DNA of 64,000 bases from an uncultured beta proteobacterium (GCA_903909815.1 CAIVXG010000108.1:1-64000); one strand, 5' to 3'. Counted from the stretch's first letter, positions 41,901 through 51,009 are shown. A program made the numbers and translations. The notes: generated from the sequence alone by a model not told the origin.

Positions 41901-42092
41901 CAGGATTGCGTCGTCCTTGTTGCGCACGCCAAAGCTGGCGATGCCTTGACCGCGATTCACATAGAAGGCCCAGACCGGGCGCCCGGCGGTTCCTGCAATG
42001 CCTGGCAGGAAGCTGGCGAAGGGGGCTTGCTCGTTGTACTGGTCGATAGTGAAGCTGTCGTGACCGTCGAACTGATAGGGGCTTGATGGCAT
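38922..42092 (-). CDS. Large GH94-like glycoside phosphorylase (cellobiose/1,2-beta-oligoglucan type)
   Basis: A protein of about 1056 residues related to the long GH94 phosphorylases. The N-terminal beta-sandwich begins FASFLPGIAGTAGRPVWAFYVNRGQG and SFGVRNKDDAILEFYPADKAYQ. The (alpha/alpha)6 barrel includes RRTDLFFDPSVGARNIRYFFKLIQPDGFNP and DRPGWCDAMNGLPGLFGSS, where an acid general catalyst (Asp in GWCDAMNG) would sit. The end is a small beta domain. Long GH94 enzymes phosphorolyse beta-linked glucans, including beta-1,2-glucans. No signal peptide. The start is uncertain: the ATG at 42092 leads directly into the conserved region, with alternatives at 42158 (ATG) and 42173 (GTG). Divergent from the GH27 gene. 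Confidence 0.75.
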   Translation of the reverse strand: MPSSPYQFDGHDSFTIDQYNEQAPFASFLPGIAGTAGRPVWAFYVNRGQGIASFGVRNKDDAILEFYPADKAYQLTASRCFRTFLKIHDAQGSVNHEPFQRGTGSDVGQRLHVSPHEVSVEEIHPVLGLTVRADNFTLPEAALAGLVRRVTLTNTGTAPKTVDIVDGLPQILPYGMNQWCVKNMSRTSEALMVVDGVNENSPFFRLKVLTGDTPVVEPVVGGNFFVGFLDSGRTHTLVDAEKIFGKALDFSVPERFYADETLEFEHQVAGNRTPSAFQALTLQLAPGESRTFYGLYGHAPNWKALQKFLREVTGAAYFEAKREVNRQLVQGLTQRAFTATAHPLFDAYSRQCYLDNGLRGGFSITAPGGAQLHLYGRKHGDLERDYNDFFLQDSPFSEGNGDFRDMLQNRRTDLFFDPSVGARNIRYFFKLIQPDGFNPMVLRNSRYVVANPAIFRSDFTKVPGLEILLASPFKYAQLWALVRSQTSDVAPLMTEILAVAREEEDAEFEKGYWSDHWTYLVDLLEAFAAIFPERVSDLFGEDGYTFFDPTHFVPPRARKHVMAAGGVRQYGALQARPDKKRLILSRSTQAHQARSKNGTGDVVTTTLLGKVLTLVANKLASLDPCGIGVEMEADRPGWCDAMNGLPGLFGSSVNETIELQRLVDFTRRALDAVQGNCPLPLELANFLQGLHALLHRPDLSAEAFWQLSHELKEAYREQVFMGFEGTQQVQTYAAVLALLDDVSHYLKTAAAKADTPEGITTYYAFEAEEFAERGDGTVHVTRFKPQPLPLFLEGFVHAMRVAEPDEVRRLYETVRRSELFDQKLGMYRLNVPLGENAMELGRVGIFNYGWLENGSIFLHMHAKFVLEMARRGLVNEFYAQINQLLIPFRDPAQYKRSTTENVSFIVSSGFAIDEREHGRGCVARLSGSTVEFLHLWAHLFLGAAPFVWEQGQLVFRPSPSLRKDFFSSQAQPTRPFGQDEFLPEASAACALLGNTLLVYVNPQRLDSFGPRGAMPRRFTLHGRDGVVRSVEGPQLQGATAQALRAGDFRRVDVELL

Positions 42093-42214
42093 GGACTGGG
42101 CCGGTTTGGAATTTCTGATCGGTGATGTTAACAAGGCGGGCGTGTCATGATCTGGCATCGGCGCAGAGCCCACGGTGTTGGGCGAAACTGGACCTCAATC
42201 GTGGAAAGCCGACT

Positions 42215-44446
42215 ATGACTATGAAACTGCCTGCAATCTTGTTCTGGATCTTGATCTGCGCGAACGCCTGCGCGGGAGCCGACGACAAGATCCCTTTGCC
42301 GCAGGCACGCTTCGCGACCGGCGACAACAGTGCTTGGAAAGATCCGGATTTGGACGATCGCGCATGGAATCAGATCAACACCCACGACTACTACGAGAAC
42401 CAAGGTTATCCGGGTTACGACGGCTATTCCTGGTACCGGATTCATGTGCTGATTCCGTCATCGTTCAAGACCACGAGCCACTGGCCGCAGCGCTTGCGCG
42501 TCTTCCTGTCGGCCATCGATGATGCTGACGAAACCTTTTTCAACGGAGTGCGCATTGGCAAGACCGGGCGCATGCCCGAGGATCCGGGTGGCTACGACAG
42601 TCAGTACCAGGCGCAGCGCGACTACCACCTGGATCTGCACGGCGACGTGGTGCGCTGGGACCGCGACAACGTGATCGCAATCCGCGTCTACGACGGAGGT
42701 GGCGGTGGTGGTTTCTACAAAGGAACTCCCTACCTAAAAATGGCCGAGAAGATTGAGGGCGTGCGCTTGGACACAGCCCAGGCGACGCACCGTTTTCTGG
42801 GTACCAAGCGCTTGCGCAGCACGCTTACGGTGGTCAATTCTTACCCCGTGGCGCAGGTGGGTTCGATTGAATACGAGGTCAGGGATGCGGCGAGCGGGCG
42901 CAGCTTGCAGCGGCACAAACAGCCCTTGAATATGGCGGCCATGGGCACAAGCCAGTTGCAGTTCACAACGCCTGCGCGCCCGGGTATCGAGGTGGCATAT
43001 CGCTACCGGGATGCAGCCACGGGTCAGCAACTTGCGGTCACGCAGGTGTTGCCCTACCTGCTTACACCCGCACAGTCACTTCAGCCAGCGATCCACGGCG
43101 CCAGCGTGCTGGGTGCGCGGCCGACCAGCCCGCTGCTGTACCGGATTGCCGCGACCGGCCGCGCACCGCTGCGCTATGCGGTGGCGCAGTTGCCTGCGGG
43201 CCTGAGCCTGGACCCGAAGCAAGGAGTGATCTCTGGCAGCATCGCGACGCGGGGCACGTACAAACTTGAGCTTCAGGTCAGCAATGCGCTGGGACGGGCG
43301 ACGCGCGAACTCTCTATCGTCGTGGGCGATCAGATCGCGCTCACGCCGCCCATGGGCTGGAACAGTTGGACGGCTTATGGCGTGGGCGTCAGCGACGCGC
43401 TGATGCGCAAGGCCGCCTCCGACTTGATCGCCAGCGGGCTTGCGGCACACGGCTGGAATTACGTGAATATCGACGACGGTTGGGAGTCGGCGCAGCGCAG
43501 CGCCGACGGCGAGATATCCGGCAACGAGAGGTTCCCCGACATGCGCGCCTTGGGCGATTACCTGCATGCCAGGGGACTCAAGTTTGGCATCTATTCTTCG
43601 CCCGGCGCCTTCACCTGCGGCCGCTATCTGGGCACGCTGGGCCACGAGCGCCAAGACGCCTGGGCCTACGCACGCTGGGGCGTGGACTACCTCAAATACG
43701 ACCTGTGCAGCTACACCGACACCATGTCCAAGGAGCAGACACTCGCCGAGCATCAGAAGCCCTACCAGTTGATGGGCGAGATACTGCGCGAGCTGCCGCG
43801 CGACGTGAATTTCAGTCTGTGCCAGTACGGAGAGAAGGACGTGTGGAACTGGGGTGAGAGCGTGGGCGCCAACTCGTGGAGAACGACCTGGGACGTGGAA
43901 GACAACTGGGAGAGCGTGGTCAAGATCGGCTTTTCACAGTCACCCTATGCCAAGGCGGCGGGCCCGGGCCACTGGAACGATCCCGATACGCTGGTGCTGG
44001 GCCGACTCGGATGGGGCAACGCACTGCACCCCTCGCGCCTGACGCCCGACGAGCAATACAGCCAGGTCAGTCTGTGGAGTCTGCTGGCCGCGCCGCTGTT
44101 GATTGGCAACGATCTGTCCAGCATCGATGCGTTCACCCTGAATCTGTTGACGAACGACGAGGTCATTGCTATCAATCAGGACCGGCTGGGTCAGGCCGCG
44201 CAGCGGGTGTTTGAGGATCAGGACTGGCAGGTTTGGGTCAAACCTTTGGAAGGAGGGCGCAAGGCAGTGGGCGTCTTCAACCTGGGGTCGCAATTTCGCA
44301 CCTTCAAACTGACGCCAGCCATGGCCGGTATGGATCGTGCTGGCAAGCTGCGCGACGCCTGGCGGAAAAAGGATTTGGGCGCCTTCGGTGAAGGCATCAC
44401 GGTGAGTGCGCCGGCCCACGGCCTGGCATTGTTGGTTGGCCGCTGA
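42215..44446 (+). CDS. Exported GH27 alpha-galactosidase-like enzyme with N-terminal binding domains
   Basis: A 743-residue exported glycosidase. A signal peptide (LPAILFWILICANACAGA) is followed by a jelly-roll galactose-binding-like domain (about 25-185, with WYRIHVLIPSSF and LSAIDDADETFFNGVRIG). A linker and an Ig-like putative domain (about 290-370, PAGLSLDPKQGVISGS) come next, then the GH27 barrel (about 375-660: TPPMGWNSWTAYG, NIDDGWE). The nucleophile is Asp496 in YLKYDLC; the acid/base is probably Asp560 in RTTWDVEDNW. A C-terminal beta domain ends it. GH27 members cleave alpha-galactosides or related sugars. The ATG at 42215 (or 42221) begins the signal peptide. Divergent from the GH94-like gene, suggesting joint use of a glycan. 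Confidence 0.88.
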   Translation: MTMKLPAILFWILICANACAGADDKIPLPQARFATGDNSAWKDPDLDDRAWNQINTHDYYENQGYPGYDGYSWYRIHVLIPSSFKTTSHWPQRLRVFLSAIDDADETFFNGVRIGKTGRMPEDPGGYDSQYQAQRDYHLDLHGDVVRWDRDNVIAIRVYDGGGGGGFYKGTPYLKMAEKIEGVRLDTAQATHRFLGTKRLRSTLTVVNSYPVAQVGSIEYEVRDAASGRSLQRHKQPLNMAAMGTSQLQFTTPARPGIEVAYRYRDAATGQQLAVTQVLPYLLTPAQSLQPAIHGASVLGARPTSPLLYRIAATGRAPLRYAVAQLPAGLSLDPKQGVISGSIATRGTYKLELQVSNALGRATRELSIVVGDQIALTPPMGWNSWTAYGVGVSDALMRKAASDLIASGLAAHGWNYVNIDDGWESAQRSADGEISGNERFPDMRALGDYLHARGLKFGIYSSPGAFTCGRYLGTLGHERQDAWAYARWGVDYLKYDLCSYTDTMSKEQTLAEHQKPYQLMGEILRELPRDVNFSLCQYGEKDVWNWGESVGANSWRTTWDVEDNWESVVKIGFSQSPYAKAAGPGHWNDPDTLVLGRLGWGNALHPSRLTPDEQYSQVSLWSLLAAPLLIGNDLSSIDAFTLNLLTNDEVIAINQDRLGQAAQRVFEDQDWQVWVKPLEGGRKAVGVFNLGSQFRTFKLTPAMAGMDRAGKLRDAWRKKDLGAFGEGITVSAPAHGLALLVGR

Positions 44447-44558
44447 TGCTGCTGTCAAGCGACGCGTTGAATCTCGGATTCCAAACGACTTCAACCATCT
44501 GACTCAGGCGCATCATTCGTCCAAGGCCGTGGAAGCGGATTGAATTGGCACGCTGGCG

Positions 44559-45644
44559 TCACCAGGCCACAGGATTCTTCACTTCAGTGCCAGCCGTGTC
44601 CAGCAGCTTGGGGTTGGCGAAGAGCGAGCTGAACACCAATCGGCGCACCTGCGGCAGGTCCGGCACGGCGTAGAGCACGGGCGTCATCATCTCCTCGAAG
44701 ATGCCGCGCAAGGACCGTGCGCCCACCTTGTATTCCAAAGCCAGTTCGGCGATCTCCACAAACACGCGCGGCGCGATCTCCAGCGTCACGCCCTGCGCCA
44801 GCATCATGTCGCAAAACTGCTGATAGATCGAGTTCCTGGGCTCGGTCATGATGCGCACCAGCGTGGCGCGCGACAGGTCCTGCAGATTCGCGATCACGGG
44901 CAGGCGCCCGGTGAACTCGGGGATCAGGCCGAATTCGATCAGGTCGGTGGGTTTGATGCGGGCGTTGAGCTTGTCCAGGATGCGTTGATTGGCCGAGTCG
45001 CCGATCGAGATGAAACCGTAGTTGGGTTTGCCCGCGCGGATCTGGTCCAGGCCTACGAAGGCGCCGCCGCAGATGAACAGGATGTTGGAAGTGTCAATCG
45101 CCTGGGTGGCGCTGAGCTTGACGAGAGAGCCTTCCATGATCTTAAGCAAGGCGTGCTGCACGCCTTCACCCGAGGTACTGCGCAACTGGCCGCCCGCCGA
45201 CTTGAGCTTGTCGATCTCGTCGATGAAGACGATGCCGTGCTGGGCCTTGGCGATGTCGCCGTGGGCCTGACCCAGCAGCCGCAACAGGATCGCTTCGATC
45301 TCCTCGTTCACGTAGCGCGTCTGCGCCAGCGAGGTGGCGTCGGCCGTGACGAAGGGCACGCCGATGGCGTTGGACAGGGTCTGGCACAGCAGGGTCTTGC
45401 CGGTGCCCGTGGGCCCCACCAACAGCACGTTGCTCTTGGCAATGGAGGCGTTTGTGCGGCGCGCACCGAGCAGCTTTTGGTAGTGGGCGTAGACCACCAC
45501 GGCCAGCGTGCGCTTGGCCTCATCCTGTCCCACCACGTACTGGTCCAGATAGCCCACGATGGCGCTGGGCGTGTGGCCCGCAGCAAGGCCGTTGGGGGTG
45601 TTGGGGTTCATCGACCGGTCTGGGTCTTGCTGCGGGTCGGCCAT
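44559..45644 (-). CDS. Divergent ClpX paralogue lacking the zinc-binding domain
   Basis: A 361-residue AAA+ protein similar to Clp[21 protein letters not shown], Walker A GPTGTGKT, Walker [35 protein letters not shown] and [13 protein letters not shown]. It starts directly at the AAA+ module, so the N-terminal zinc domain is absent. The pore loop that reads GYVG in ClpX is RYVN here. In the ClpP-docking loop region only YGF stands where IGF is expected. These changes suggest altered substrate grip and possibly no ClpP partnership. The gene begins six bases after the giant CPBP protease gene, so the two are probably translated together. Its function may be as an unfoldase linked to that membrane protease. 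Confidence 0.85.
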   Translation of the reverse strand: MADPQQDPDRSMNPNTPNGLAAGHTPSAIVGYLDQYVVGQDEAKRTLAVVVYAHYQKLLGARRTNASIAKSNVLLVGPTGTGKTLLCQTLSNAIGVPFVTADATSLAQTRYVNEEIEAILLRLLGQAHGDIAKAQHGIVFIDEIDKLKSAGGQLRSTSGEGVQHALLKIMEGSLVKLSATQAIDTSNILFICGGAFVGLDQIRAGKPNYGFISIGDSANQRILDKLNARIKPTDLIEFGLIPEFTGRLPVIANLQDLSRATLVRIMTEPRNSIYQQFCDMMLAQGVTLEIAPRVFVEIAELALEYKVGARSLRGIFEEMMTPVLYAVPDLPQVRRLVFSSLFANPKLLDTAGTEVKNPVAW

Positions 45645-45650
45645 GGCGGA

Positions 45651-48600
45651 TTATGTGCGCGCACAGCCCAGGCTGCGGCCATAGCGCAGGGTCCACCAGG
45701 TCAGGGCCAGCGTCACGACGCAGGAAATGAAGGCAAGGGTCGCGGCGTTGTTGATGGGTGCGGCCATCAGCTTGGGAATTTCCGCGAGCGCGGACAGCGC
45801 CGAAAACGCAATCGCGACATCGATCTCGCCGCGCCGCACCAGCACCCACATGGCCAGCACGCTGAACAGAACGGGTAACACAAATGCCAAGCTTGAGCCA
45901 AGGGTTTCGCCAGCCAATAGGCTGCTTAGGGCCGCTAGCAGGGCCAGCGATCCCAGCACGACTGTACGCCGTCTGGTGCTGCAAAATTGAACTGAGCCCG
46001 CGATCAGTGCGACGGCGGCAAGGTTCAAGAACAGCCCGCCAAAGCAGGCCATGACCGTGGTCCAAAGCGGTTGGATCGAATTCCAGGCACCGACGTCTGG
46101 CAGGTTGGGGTTGATATCTGGGAAGAAGTGTTGCAGCGTCGCCTTCAAACCCTCGTACAGGAACACCAGCGCCAAGCCGCGCGGCAGATCGCGGGCGACT
46201 GCCGCACGACTGGGGCGTTGCGGGCTGTACAGGCGCATGGCCAGCAACCCGAGCAGCGCGGCACCCAGCAAGTAGCCGACCGCGGCCAGAGCCACGCCCG
46301 TGGCTAACTGCGTGCTCCAGTCCTGCGCCACGTTGAACGCCATCGCCTTGCGATCAAAGCTCAGGCCGTAGCCCGCCATGGCGGGAACGAACAGCAGGCC
46401 AGCCCAAGTCAAGCCCATGCGCCAGCGCACTTGACCCTGCACCACCTGGCGCAGCGTCAAGCCAAAAACCAGCAGAATCAGTGCCACGCCGAACAGGCCC
46501 GCGGCGATCTTGTACGGTGTCTTCGCCGACTCCTTCGTTTGCTGTTCGCGCGCCCACGCGTCGGGAACGAAGACGTGCTGCCAAGCGTCGACCTCATCAC
46601 CCCGCACATTGAGCGAAACCCGGGCGCTGCCACCCTTGATGTCGAGTGCCTTTTTGTCATCAAAGCGAAAGACCCAGTCACGTCGGGTCGGGCGCTCCAC
46701 TTCCTCTGCCGAAGCCAGCTCCCAGGGTCGATGCGCCAGCGCCTTCTGGCTTTGCATGAAGGTCTGCACCAGCGCCAGCGCCTGCTCGCGGTCGAGTTTG
46801 ACGCCGGGCCGCGCCTCTGGCACATGGTGGAATACCGCCAGCACCTCGCCTTGCCCCGTCATGGCCACTTCCCAGTCTTCGCTGCGCTCCTCTACCGGAC
46901 CGGTGGTGTGGCGGAACATGACGCGCCATTGCGGTGGCGATATCTGGCCGTCGGCTAACAGCCGGCTGAACACCTGTGGCCCGGCTTCGCGCCAGACAAA
47001 GCGCACAGCCTGGCTGTCAACGTCGGCCACCGGAAGAACGATCGCCAGTCGCCTCCAATCGGCGTCGAGCCGCACGCCGCGCTCGCCCAACACGCCTTCA
47101 GCGCGGGCAATCGCGGCCGCATGGTTCAGCGTGAATTTGGGTGTTTGCACCTGGGGCGCGGGCCACAACAGCAACGCCGAAAGGCCGACGATGGCGCCGA
47201 ACAACAGCGCTGCGCGCTGCAACCACCACGGACGCGCCAGCGATTCAGACGGCGATGGCACCGCCACCGCAACTTCTTGGGGCGTCACAGTCGTTGCACT
47301 GGCGGCGCTTTCGCCGTTGCGCAAACCCGAAGCCAAATCGGCAAAGTAGCCCTGCTTGAAGCGGGCGCGTAGCACCATCAGCAGCGGCAGCAAACCGGCC
47401 AGCAGCACCAGGCCGCGGTCCAGCCACAGGCGCGGGTCGGCGGCGACAAAGAGCGGCAGGCTCATCAGCGTCAGATCGAACGTGAAGTGCATCAACATGC
47501 ACGGCACCAGGCCGTAGCGCAGAAAGATCAGGCCCCACACCAGGGCCGGAACGAACAACTCCGCCAGTCGGCTGTAGCTGGGAAGGCCGGGGTAGTTGGC
47601 GTGCGCACCGGCAAACACCAGCGCTTGCAGCACCAGTGCCAGGGCAATCATGCTGCGCCGCCAGCCCAGGCGCGTTCCGATCAGTGCGGCGGCGGCCAGG
47701 GGCACGGCGCGAAATAGCGACTCTTCCATGGTGCCGGCCTGCAAGGCGTTGGCAATCGGCTCCAGCGCCGGGCGCCAGGCCGCAAGGATGTTGGGGTCGC
47801 TCAAGCTTTCGGCCGGCACCCACCAGCCGAACTGGGTGCGCGCCACCCAATAGAACCCCGAAGCCAGCAGCAACTCGATCGCCATCCAGCAGTAGCCGCC
47901 CAGCGTGCGCCCCAGAGCCTGCGGGCTGGCCGCAGCGGCCACACTCCAGAAGCTGAACAGGCGCGGGTGCTGCGCAAAGGCGCGCCGGCTCAGGCCTTCG
48001 GCCACCGCAAAGATCAGACCCAGCAGCAGCGTTGAGCCCACAGCTGCAGCCAGCGCCAGCGCACCATGGTGCAGCAAGAAGTTGTAGGCGGAGTCGGTGG
48101 TTGCATAGCCGAACCACCTGAGCGGCAGGCTAGACACCAAGGCTGCCCCCAGCAACACCCCCACCACGCCGCCACCGGCCAGAGCGGGTTTCCATGCGAG
48201 GCCACCGTTGCGCGCCAGCCAGATCCAGCCTCCCAGCAGACCGCCCAGACCGAATAGGCTGAACATCGCGATGGTCGCCACCTTGGCGATAACGTCATTG
48301 CCGGTGCGCAACTGGTTGAAGCGCTGCGCAAATGCTTGCGGCACAAAGGCGTAGGGCGTCACGTCGATGAGGCGATCCCCCGCTACCACCAGCTGCAGGC
48401 GAAAGCGCGCTTCGCCGCGTCTTTCGCTCTGGTGTTCATAGACAAAGCTGTGGTCAACGCGACCGCCGGGCCGTGTCACCTGCGACGCACTCAAAGGCGC
48501 ATAGGAATTCCACAGCGAGTCTCCCAACAGACTGCGCGCACCGGCCTCGGCGATGGCGCGCGCGGGCGCCTCCGTCAAGGCCGCGCCCGGCGCCTTCTCC

Positions 48601-49004
48601 GGCACTTTGCGCGTGAAGCCATAGGGATAGCCTTCGGCCGTGAAGCGCACGCGCAATTCATCCTCCTGCGACTCGCTGAAGCGTCGCACGGTCCAGAAAT
48701 AGGGCGCGACAAAGCGCTGACCCAGCAGCGCGGTGTAGGCGTCGACGCCACCGCCTTCGAGCTCGATGTAGTTTTGCAAATTCCCGTCGTGCTCGAAACC
48801 GGCCACGGCGCGGGTGGTGGCGAGTTCGGGAAAGCGTTGGGCCTGCAACGCTGCTGCTGCATCCAGCGCCTGGTCGCGCGACAAGCTCACCTGCACCTGC
48901 AGCAGCGGCATCGCCTTGGGGAAAAGCCATAGGGAGGTAACCGCGCTGGCGAGTGCCAGTGCCAGCAGCGCGGCCCAGAAGGCCTTGCGTTTTTCAAGAA
49001 TCAT
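45651..49004 (-). CDS. Giant CPBP-family intramembrane metalloprotease-like protein
   Basis: About 1117 residues, far longer than usual CPBP proteases (200-300). The protease core is in the middle: TMEESLFRAVPL (EExxxR), ALVFAGAHANY (FxxxH) and LMHFTFDLTLM (HxxxD). Before it are one N-terminal membrane anchor, a large extracytoplasmic region (about 30-240) and several helices. After it there is a second soluble domain (about 625-830) and six or more helices. The two soluble domains look alike in part (DREQALALVQTFM versus SRDQALDAAAALQ), possibly PepSY-like. The start is the ATG at 49004; the longer frame upstream is made of dispersed repeats. CPBP members process proteins or protect against bacteriocins; substrate unknown. 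Coupled to the ClpX paralogue. Confidence 0.85.
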   Translation of the reverse strand: MILEKRKAFWAALLALALASAVTSLWLFPKAMPLLQVQVSLSRDQALDAAAALQAQRFPELATTRAVAGFEHDGNLQNYIELEGGGVDAYTALLGQRFVAPYFWTVRRFSESQEDELRVRFTAEGYPYGFTRKVPEKAPGAALTEAPARAIAEAGARSLLGDSLWNSYAPLSASQVTRPGGRVDHSFVYEHQSERRGEARFRLQLVVAGDRLIDVTPYAFVPQAFAQRFNQLRTGNDVIAKVATIAMFSLFGLGGLLGGWIWLARNGGLAWKPALAGGGVVGVLLGAALVSSLPLRWFGYATTDSAYNFLLHHGALALAAAVGSTLLLGLIFAVAEGLSRRAFAQHPRLFSFWSVAAAASPQALGRTLGGYCWMAIELLLASGFYWVARTQFGWWVPAESLSDPNILAAWRPALEPIANALQAGTMEESLFRAVPLAAAALIGTRLGWRRSMIALALVLQALVFAGAHANYPGLPSYSRLAELFVPALVWGLIFLRYGLVPCMLMHFTFDLTLMSLPLFVAADPRLWLDRGLVLLAGLLPLLMVLRARFKQGYFADLASGLRNGESAASATTVTPQEVAVAVPSPSESLARPWWLQRAALLFGAIVGLSALLLWPAPQVQTPKFTLNHAAAIARAEGVLGERGVRLDADWRRLAIVLPVADVDSQAVRFVWREAGPQVFSRLLADGQISPPQWRVMFRHTTGPVEERSEDWEVAMTGQGEVLAVFHHVPEARPGVKLDREQALALVQTFMQSQKALAHRPWELASAEEVERPTRRDWVFRFDDKKALDIKGGSARVSLNVRGDEVDAWQHVFVPDAWAREQQTKESAKTPYKIAAGLFGVALILLVFGLTLRQVVQGQVRWRMGLTWAGLLFVPAMAGYGLSFDRKAMAFNVAQDWSTQLATGVALAAVGYLLGAALLGLLAMRLYSPQRPSRAAVARDLPRGLALVFLYEGLKATLQHFFPDINPNLPDVGAWNSIQPLWTTVMACFGGLFLNLAAVALIAGSVQFCSTRRRTVVLGSLALLAALSSLLAGETLGSSLAFVLPVLFSVLAMWVLVRRGEIDVAIAFSALSALAEIPKLMAAPINNAATLAFISCVVTLALTWWTLRYGRSLGCART

Positions 49005-49058
49005 GAGTGCTTTCGTTGGAGCCGGAATGTCATTTTGATAGTAGCCGGTTTGGCAGTC

Positions 49059-49275
49059 GTCATTGCGAGCGCAGCGAAGCAATCCAGGTCGTTGGTATTT
49101 GACGATGGATTGCCGCGCTGCGCTCGCAATGAACCGACCACGTCCGATACGCCAATTTTTTCTCGTCATTGCGAGGCCGTAGGCCGTGGCAATCCATGTC
49201 GGCACGCCACGAAAATACATGGATTGCCGCGCCGTCATTGCGAGGAGCGAAAGCGACGCGGCAATCGCAATGACG
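49059..49275. repeat. Cluster of dispersed palindromic repeats between the CPBP and FAD-oxidoreductase genes
   Basis: At least three inverted units share the arms gtcattgcgag...gcaatcca and tggattgccgcg...cgcaatgac. They span 49059-49130, 49164-49234 and 49233-49275. They fill most of the 340-base gene-free gap 49005-49344. No other feature is seen in that gap, and the open frames across it are repeat-derived. Confidence 0.92.
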
Positions 49276-49344
49276 GATTTGTGGTTCATGGCCCGTGTGC
49301 AGTTTCGGCCGGCCGAAACAGGTAGCCCGCAATGACGGTCATGC

Positions 49345-50937
49345 TCATAACTTCGCATTGCCGGCAGCATGGCCCAGTGCAAAGGCTTCTTCAAAAACGG
49401 AATAGCCGGCCCAGTCGCTGTGGGCGAAGCGCAGCCTTCCGGTGACGAGCGCCGCGCCCGGCACGACTTGGCGCAGCGTTCCCGGCGTTGGCGTCGCCAT
49501 GGCGTGGCCGTAGCGGGTGATGGCGATGCGCGTGAGCTTGTGGTGCAGGTCTGGGTGCGGCACAGCCAGATCGGCCAGCAGCGCGTCGCGCCAGTGCGTC
49601 CAGGGTTGCTCGAAAAGCTGGCGCCGACCTTCCTCGGGAGTGTCGCCCAGGGCCAGGTACCAGCTGAGCACGGTGGCGGCGGGCACGCGCTGCAGGCTCT
49701 GGTGTGTGGCGTCCACATAGCCCAGGCTTTGCAATGCGGGAGCGGTGCCGGATGTTTTCTCATCCGGGTAGACCACGTTGTCCCAACTCGGCGCGGCGCC
49801 GGGCCGGTCGTTCAAGGGCTGGGCGATGTGCACGTTGGCCACGAGCCAGGGTGCGTAGCGGATGTGTGCGGCGCGCTCTCGGACCCGGGCATCGGGGCTT
49901 TGCAGCACGCGCGCCGCCACCATCACGGGCAAGGCCACGATGCAGCGCTCAGCCTGCCAACGTTGCACGGTTTGGGTGGCAGTGTTGTAGGCATCGATCT
50001 GCACGCCGTGCTTGCCCTCGTCGATACGCAGCACGATCTGGCCCGTGTGCAACTGACCGGCGGCCAGGGGAGCAGCCAGGCGCTGCGTGAGCCAGGCATT
50101 GCCCTGCGGCCAGGTGAACACGCCCTCGCGCTCGGCATTGCCGTCGCCTGGGACATGAAAACCGTGGCGGCTGGCAAAGTAGTGAATTCCGGCCCAGGCG
50201 CAGACCGTATTCAGGCCGGCGCCAAAGTCGTCGCGGCAACAATAATCGAGGTACCACAGCAGGTGCCCATCGCTCAAACCCTGTTGCTGGAGCCAGGCTG
50301 AAAACGTGATGCCATCGAGTTCGAGTTGCAGCGCCGATGCGCGCACGCTCGTCACCGGAACGACCCAGCGCGCCGCCTTGCTGAGGTGCTCCACCAGAGT
50401 CGAAAACTTTCGGTATGCGGCCAGCGTTTGCGCCCCCACGCCGTGCAGCGGCAGCATTCCTTCCTGCCATTCGCCGCGAAAGAACAGGCGTTCCTGCGGG
50501 CTGTGGCACAGATGCATTTCGTCCCAGACCCAACGCCCCGACACGCGTTGGCGCAAGCCGAATTCTTCCAACAGATCCTGCAGCTGTGGCGCGTCGTCGC
50601 CTGGCACAGGCAGGTAGTGCGCGCCCATGGGGCAGGCAATGCCGCTGAGCTGCGTGGCGCGCGCATTGCCGCCGGCGCTGTCCTCCAGTTCCAGCAGCGC
50701 GAAATCGTTCATGCCGCGCAAGCGCAGCGCCCGCGCCGCCGCCAAACCCGCCACGCCGCCGCCAGCGATGAGGACACGGGTGCGCTTGGTGGTGGTGGGC
50801 GCCGGCCAGGTCCTGGTGTCGCGCAACAGGTGGCCGCGTTCAAGATCCACGCCCTCGAACCCGCCTTGGATTTCGTGCTCGGCTTTGCAGCCGATGAGGG
50901 GCAGGGCGCTGGCGGCGAGGAAATGGCGGCGTTGCAT
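49345..50937 (-). CDS. FAD-dependent amine-oxidase-like oxidoreductase of the polyamine cluster
   Basis: A 530-residue flavoprotein. The N-terminus MQRRHFLAASALPLIGC combines a Tat-like RRHFL with a lipobox-like LIGC, so an exported lipoprotein is likely. The dinucleotide-binding motif is VLIAGGGVAGLAAARALR, followed by the GG-type LELEDSAGGNAR. The last part (ATPTPGTLRQVVPGAALVTGRLRFAHSDWAGYSVFEEAF) is the FAD-binding end of amine oxidases. In related genomes it sits with a membrane-bound aminopropyltransferase and a DUF350 gene; here they are separated by the AlbA_2 and Wadjet-scar genes. Possibly oxidises a polyamine-like compound; inferred. Confidence 0.83.
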   Translation of the reverse strand: MQRRHFLAASALPLIGCKAEHEIQGGFEGVDLERGHLLRDTRTWPAPTTTKRTRVLIAGGGVAGLAAARALRLRGMNDFALLELEDSAGGNARATQLSGIACPMGAHYLPVPGDDAPQLQDLLEEFGLRQRVSGRWVWDEMHLCHSPQERLFFRGEWQEGMLPLHGVGAQTLAAYRKFSTLVEHLSKAARWVVPVTSVRASALQLELDGITFSAWLQQQGLSDGHLLWYLDYCCRDDFGAGLNTVCAWAGIHYFASRHGFHVPGDGNAEREGVFTWPQGNAWLTQRLAAPLAAGQLHTGQIVLRIDEGKHGVQIDAYNTATQTVQRWQAERCIVALPVMVAARVLQSPDARVRERAAHIRYAPWLVANVHIAQPLNDRPGAAPSWDNVVYPDEKTSGTAPALQSLGYVDATHQSLQRVPAATVLSWYLALGDTPEEGRRQLFEQPWTHWRDALLADLAVPHPDLHHKLTRIAITRYGHAMATPTPGTLRQVVPGAALVTGRLRFAHSDWAGYSVFEEAFALGHAAGNAKL

Positions 50938-50977
50938 CACGGTGCACCCTCGGCATGGCTTGCCGCGCCATGAAAAT

Positions 50978-51009
50978 ACCTGGACTGCCGCGCTTCGCTC
51001 GCAATGACG
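50978..51009. repeat. Single arm of the dispersed repeat
   Basis: tggactgccgcgcttcgctcgcaatgacga matches one arm of the repeat family. It lies between the Wadjet-scar gene and the FAD oxidoreductase gene, in the 80-base junction of the two. Confidence 0.85.

Noticed and set aside
49059-49275. Possible CRISPR array
   Set aside because: Units are inverted and unevenly spaced, with no constant spacer length; they match repeats at unrelated loci in the window.
49005-49763. A 253-codon N-terminal extension of the CPBP gene
   Set aside because: It is read through dispersed repeats and antisense to the FAD oxidoreductase gene; the ATG at 49004 begins a normal membrane anchor.
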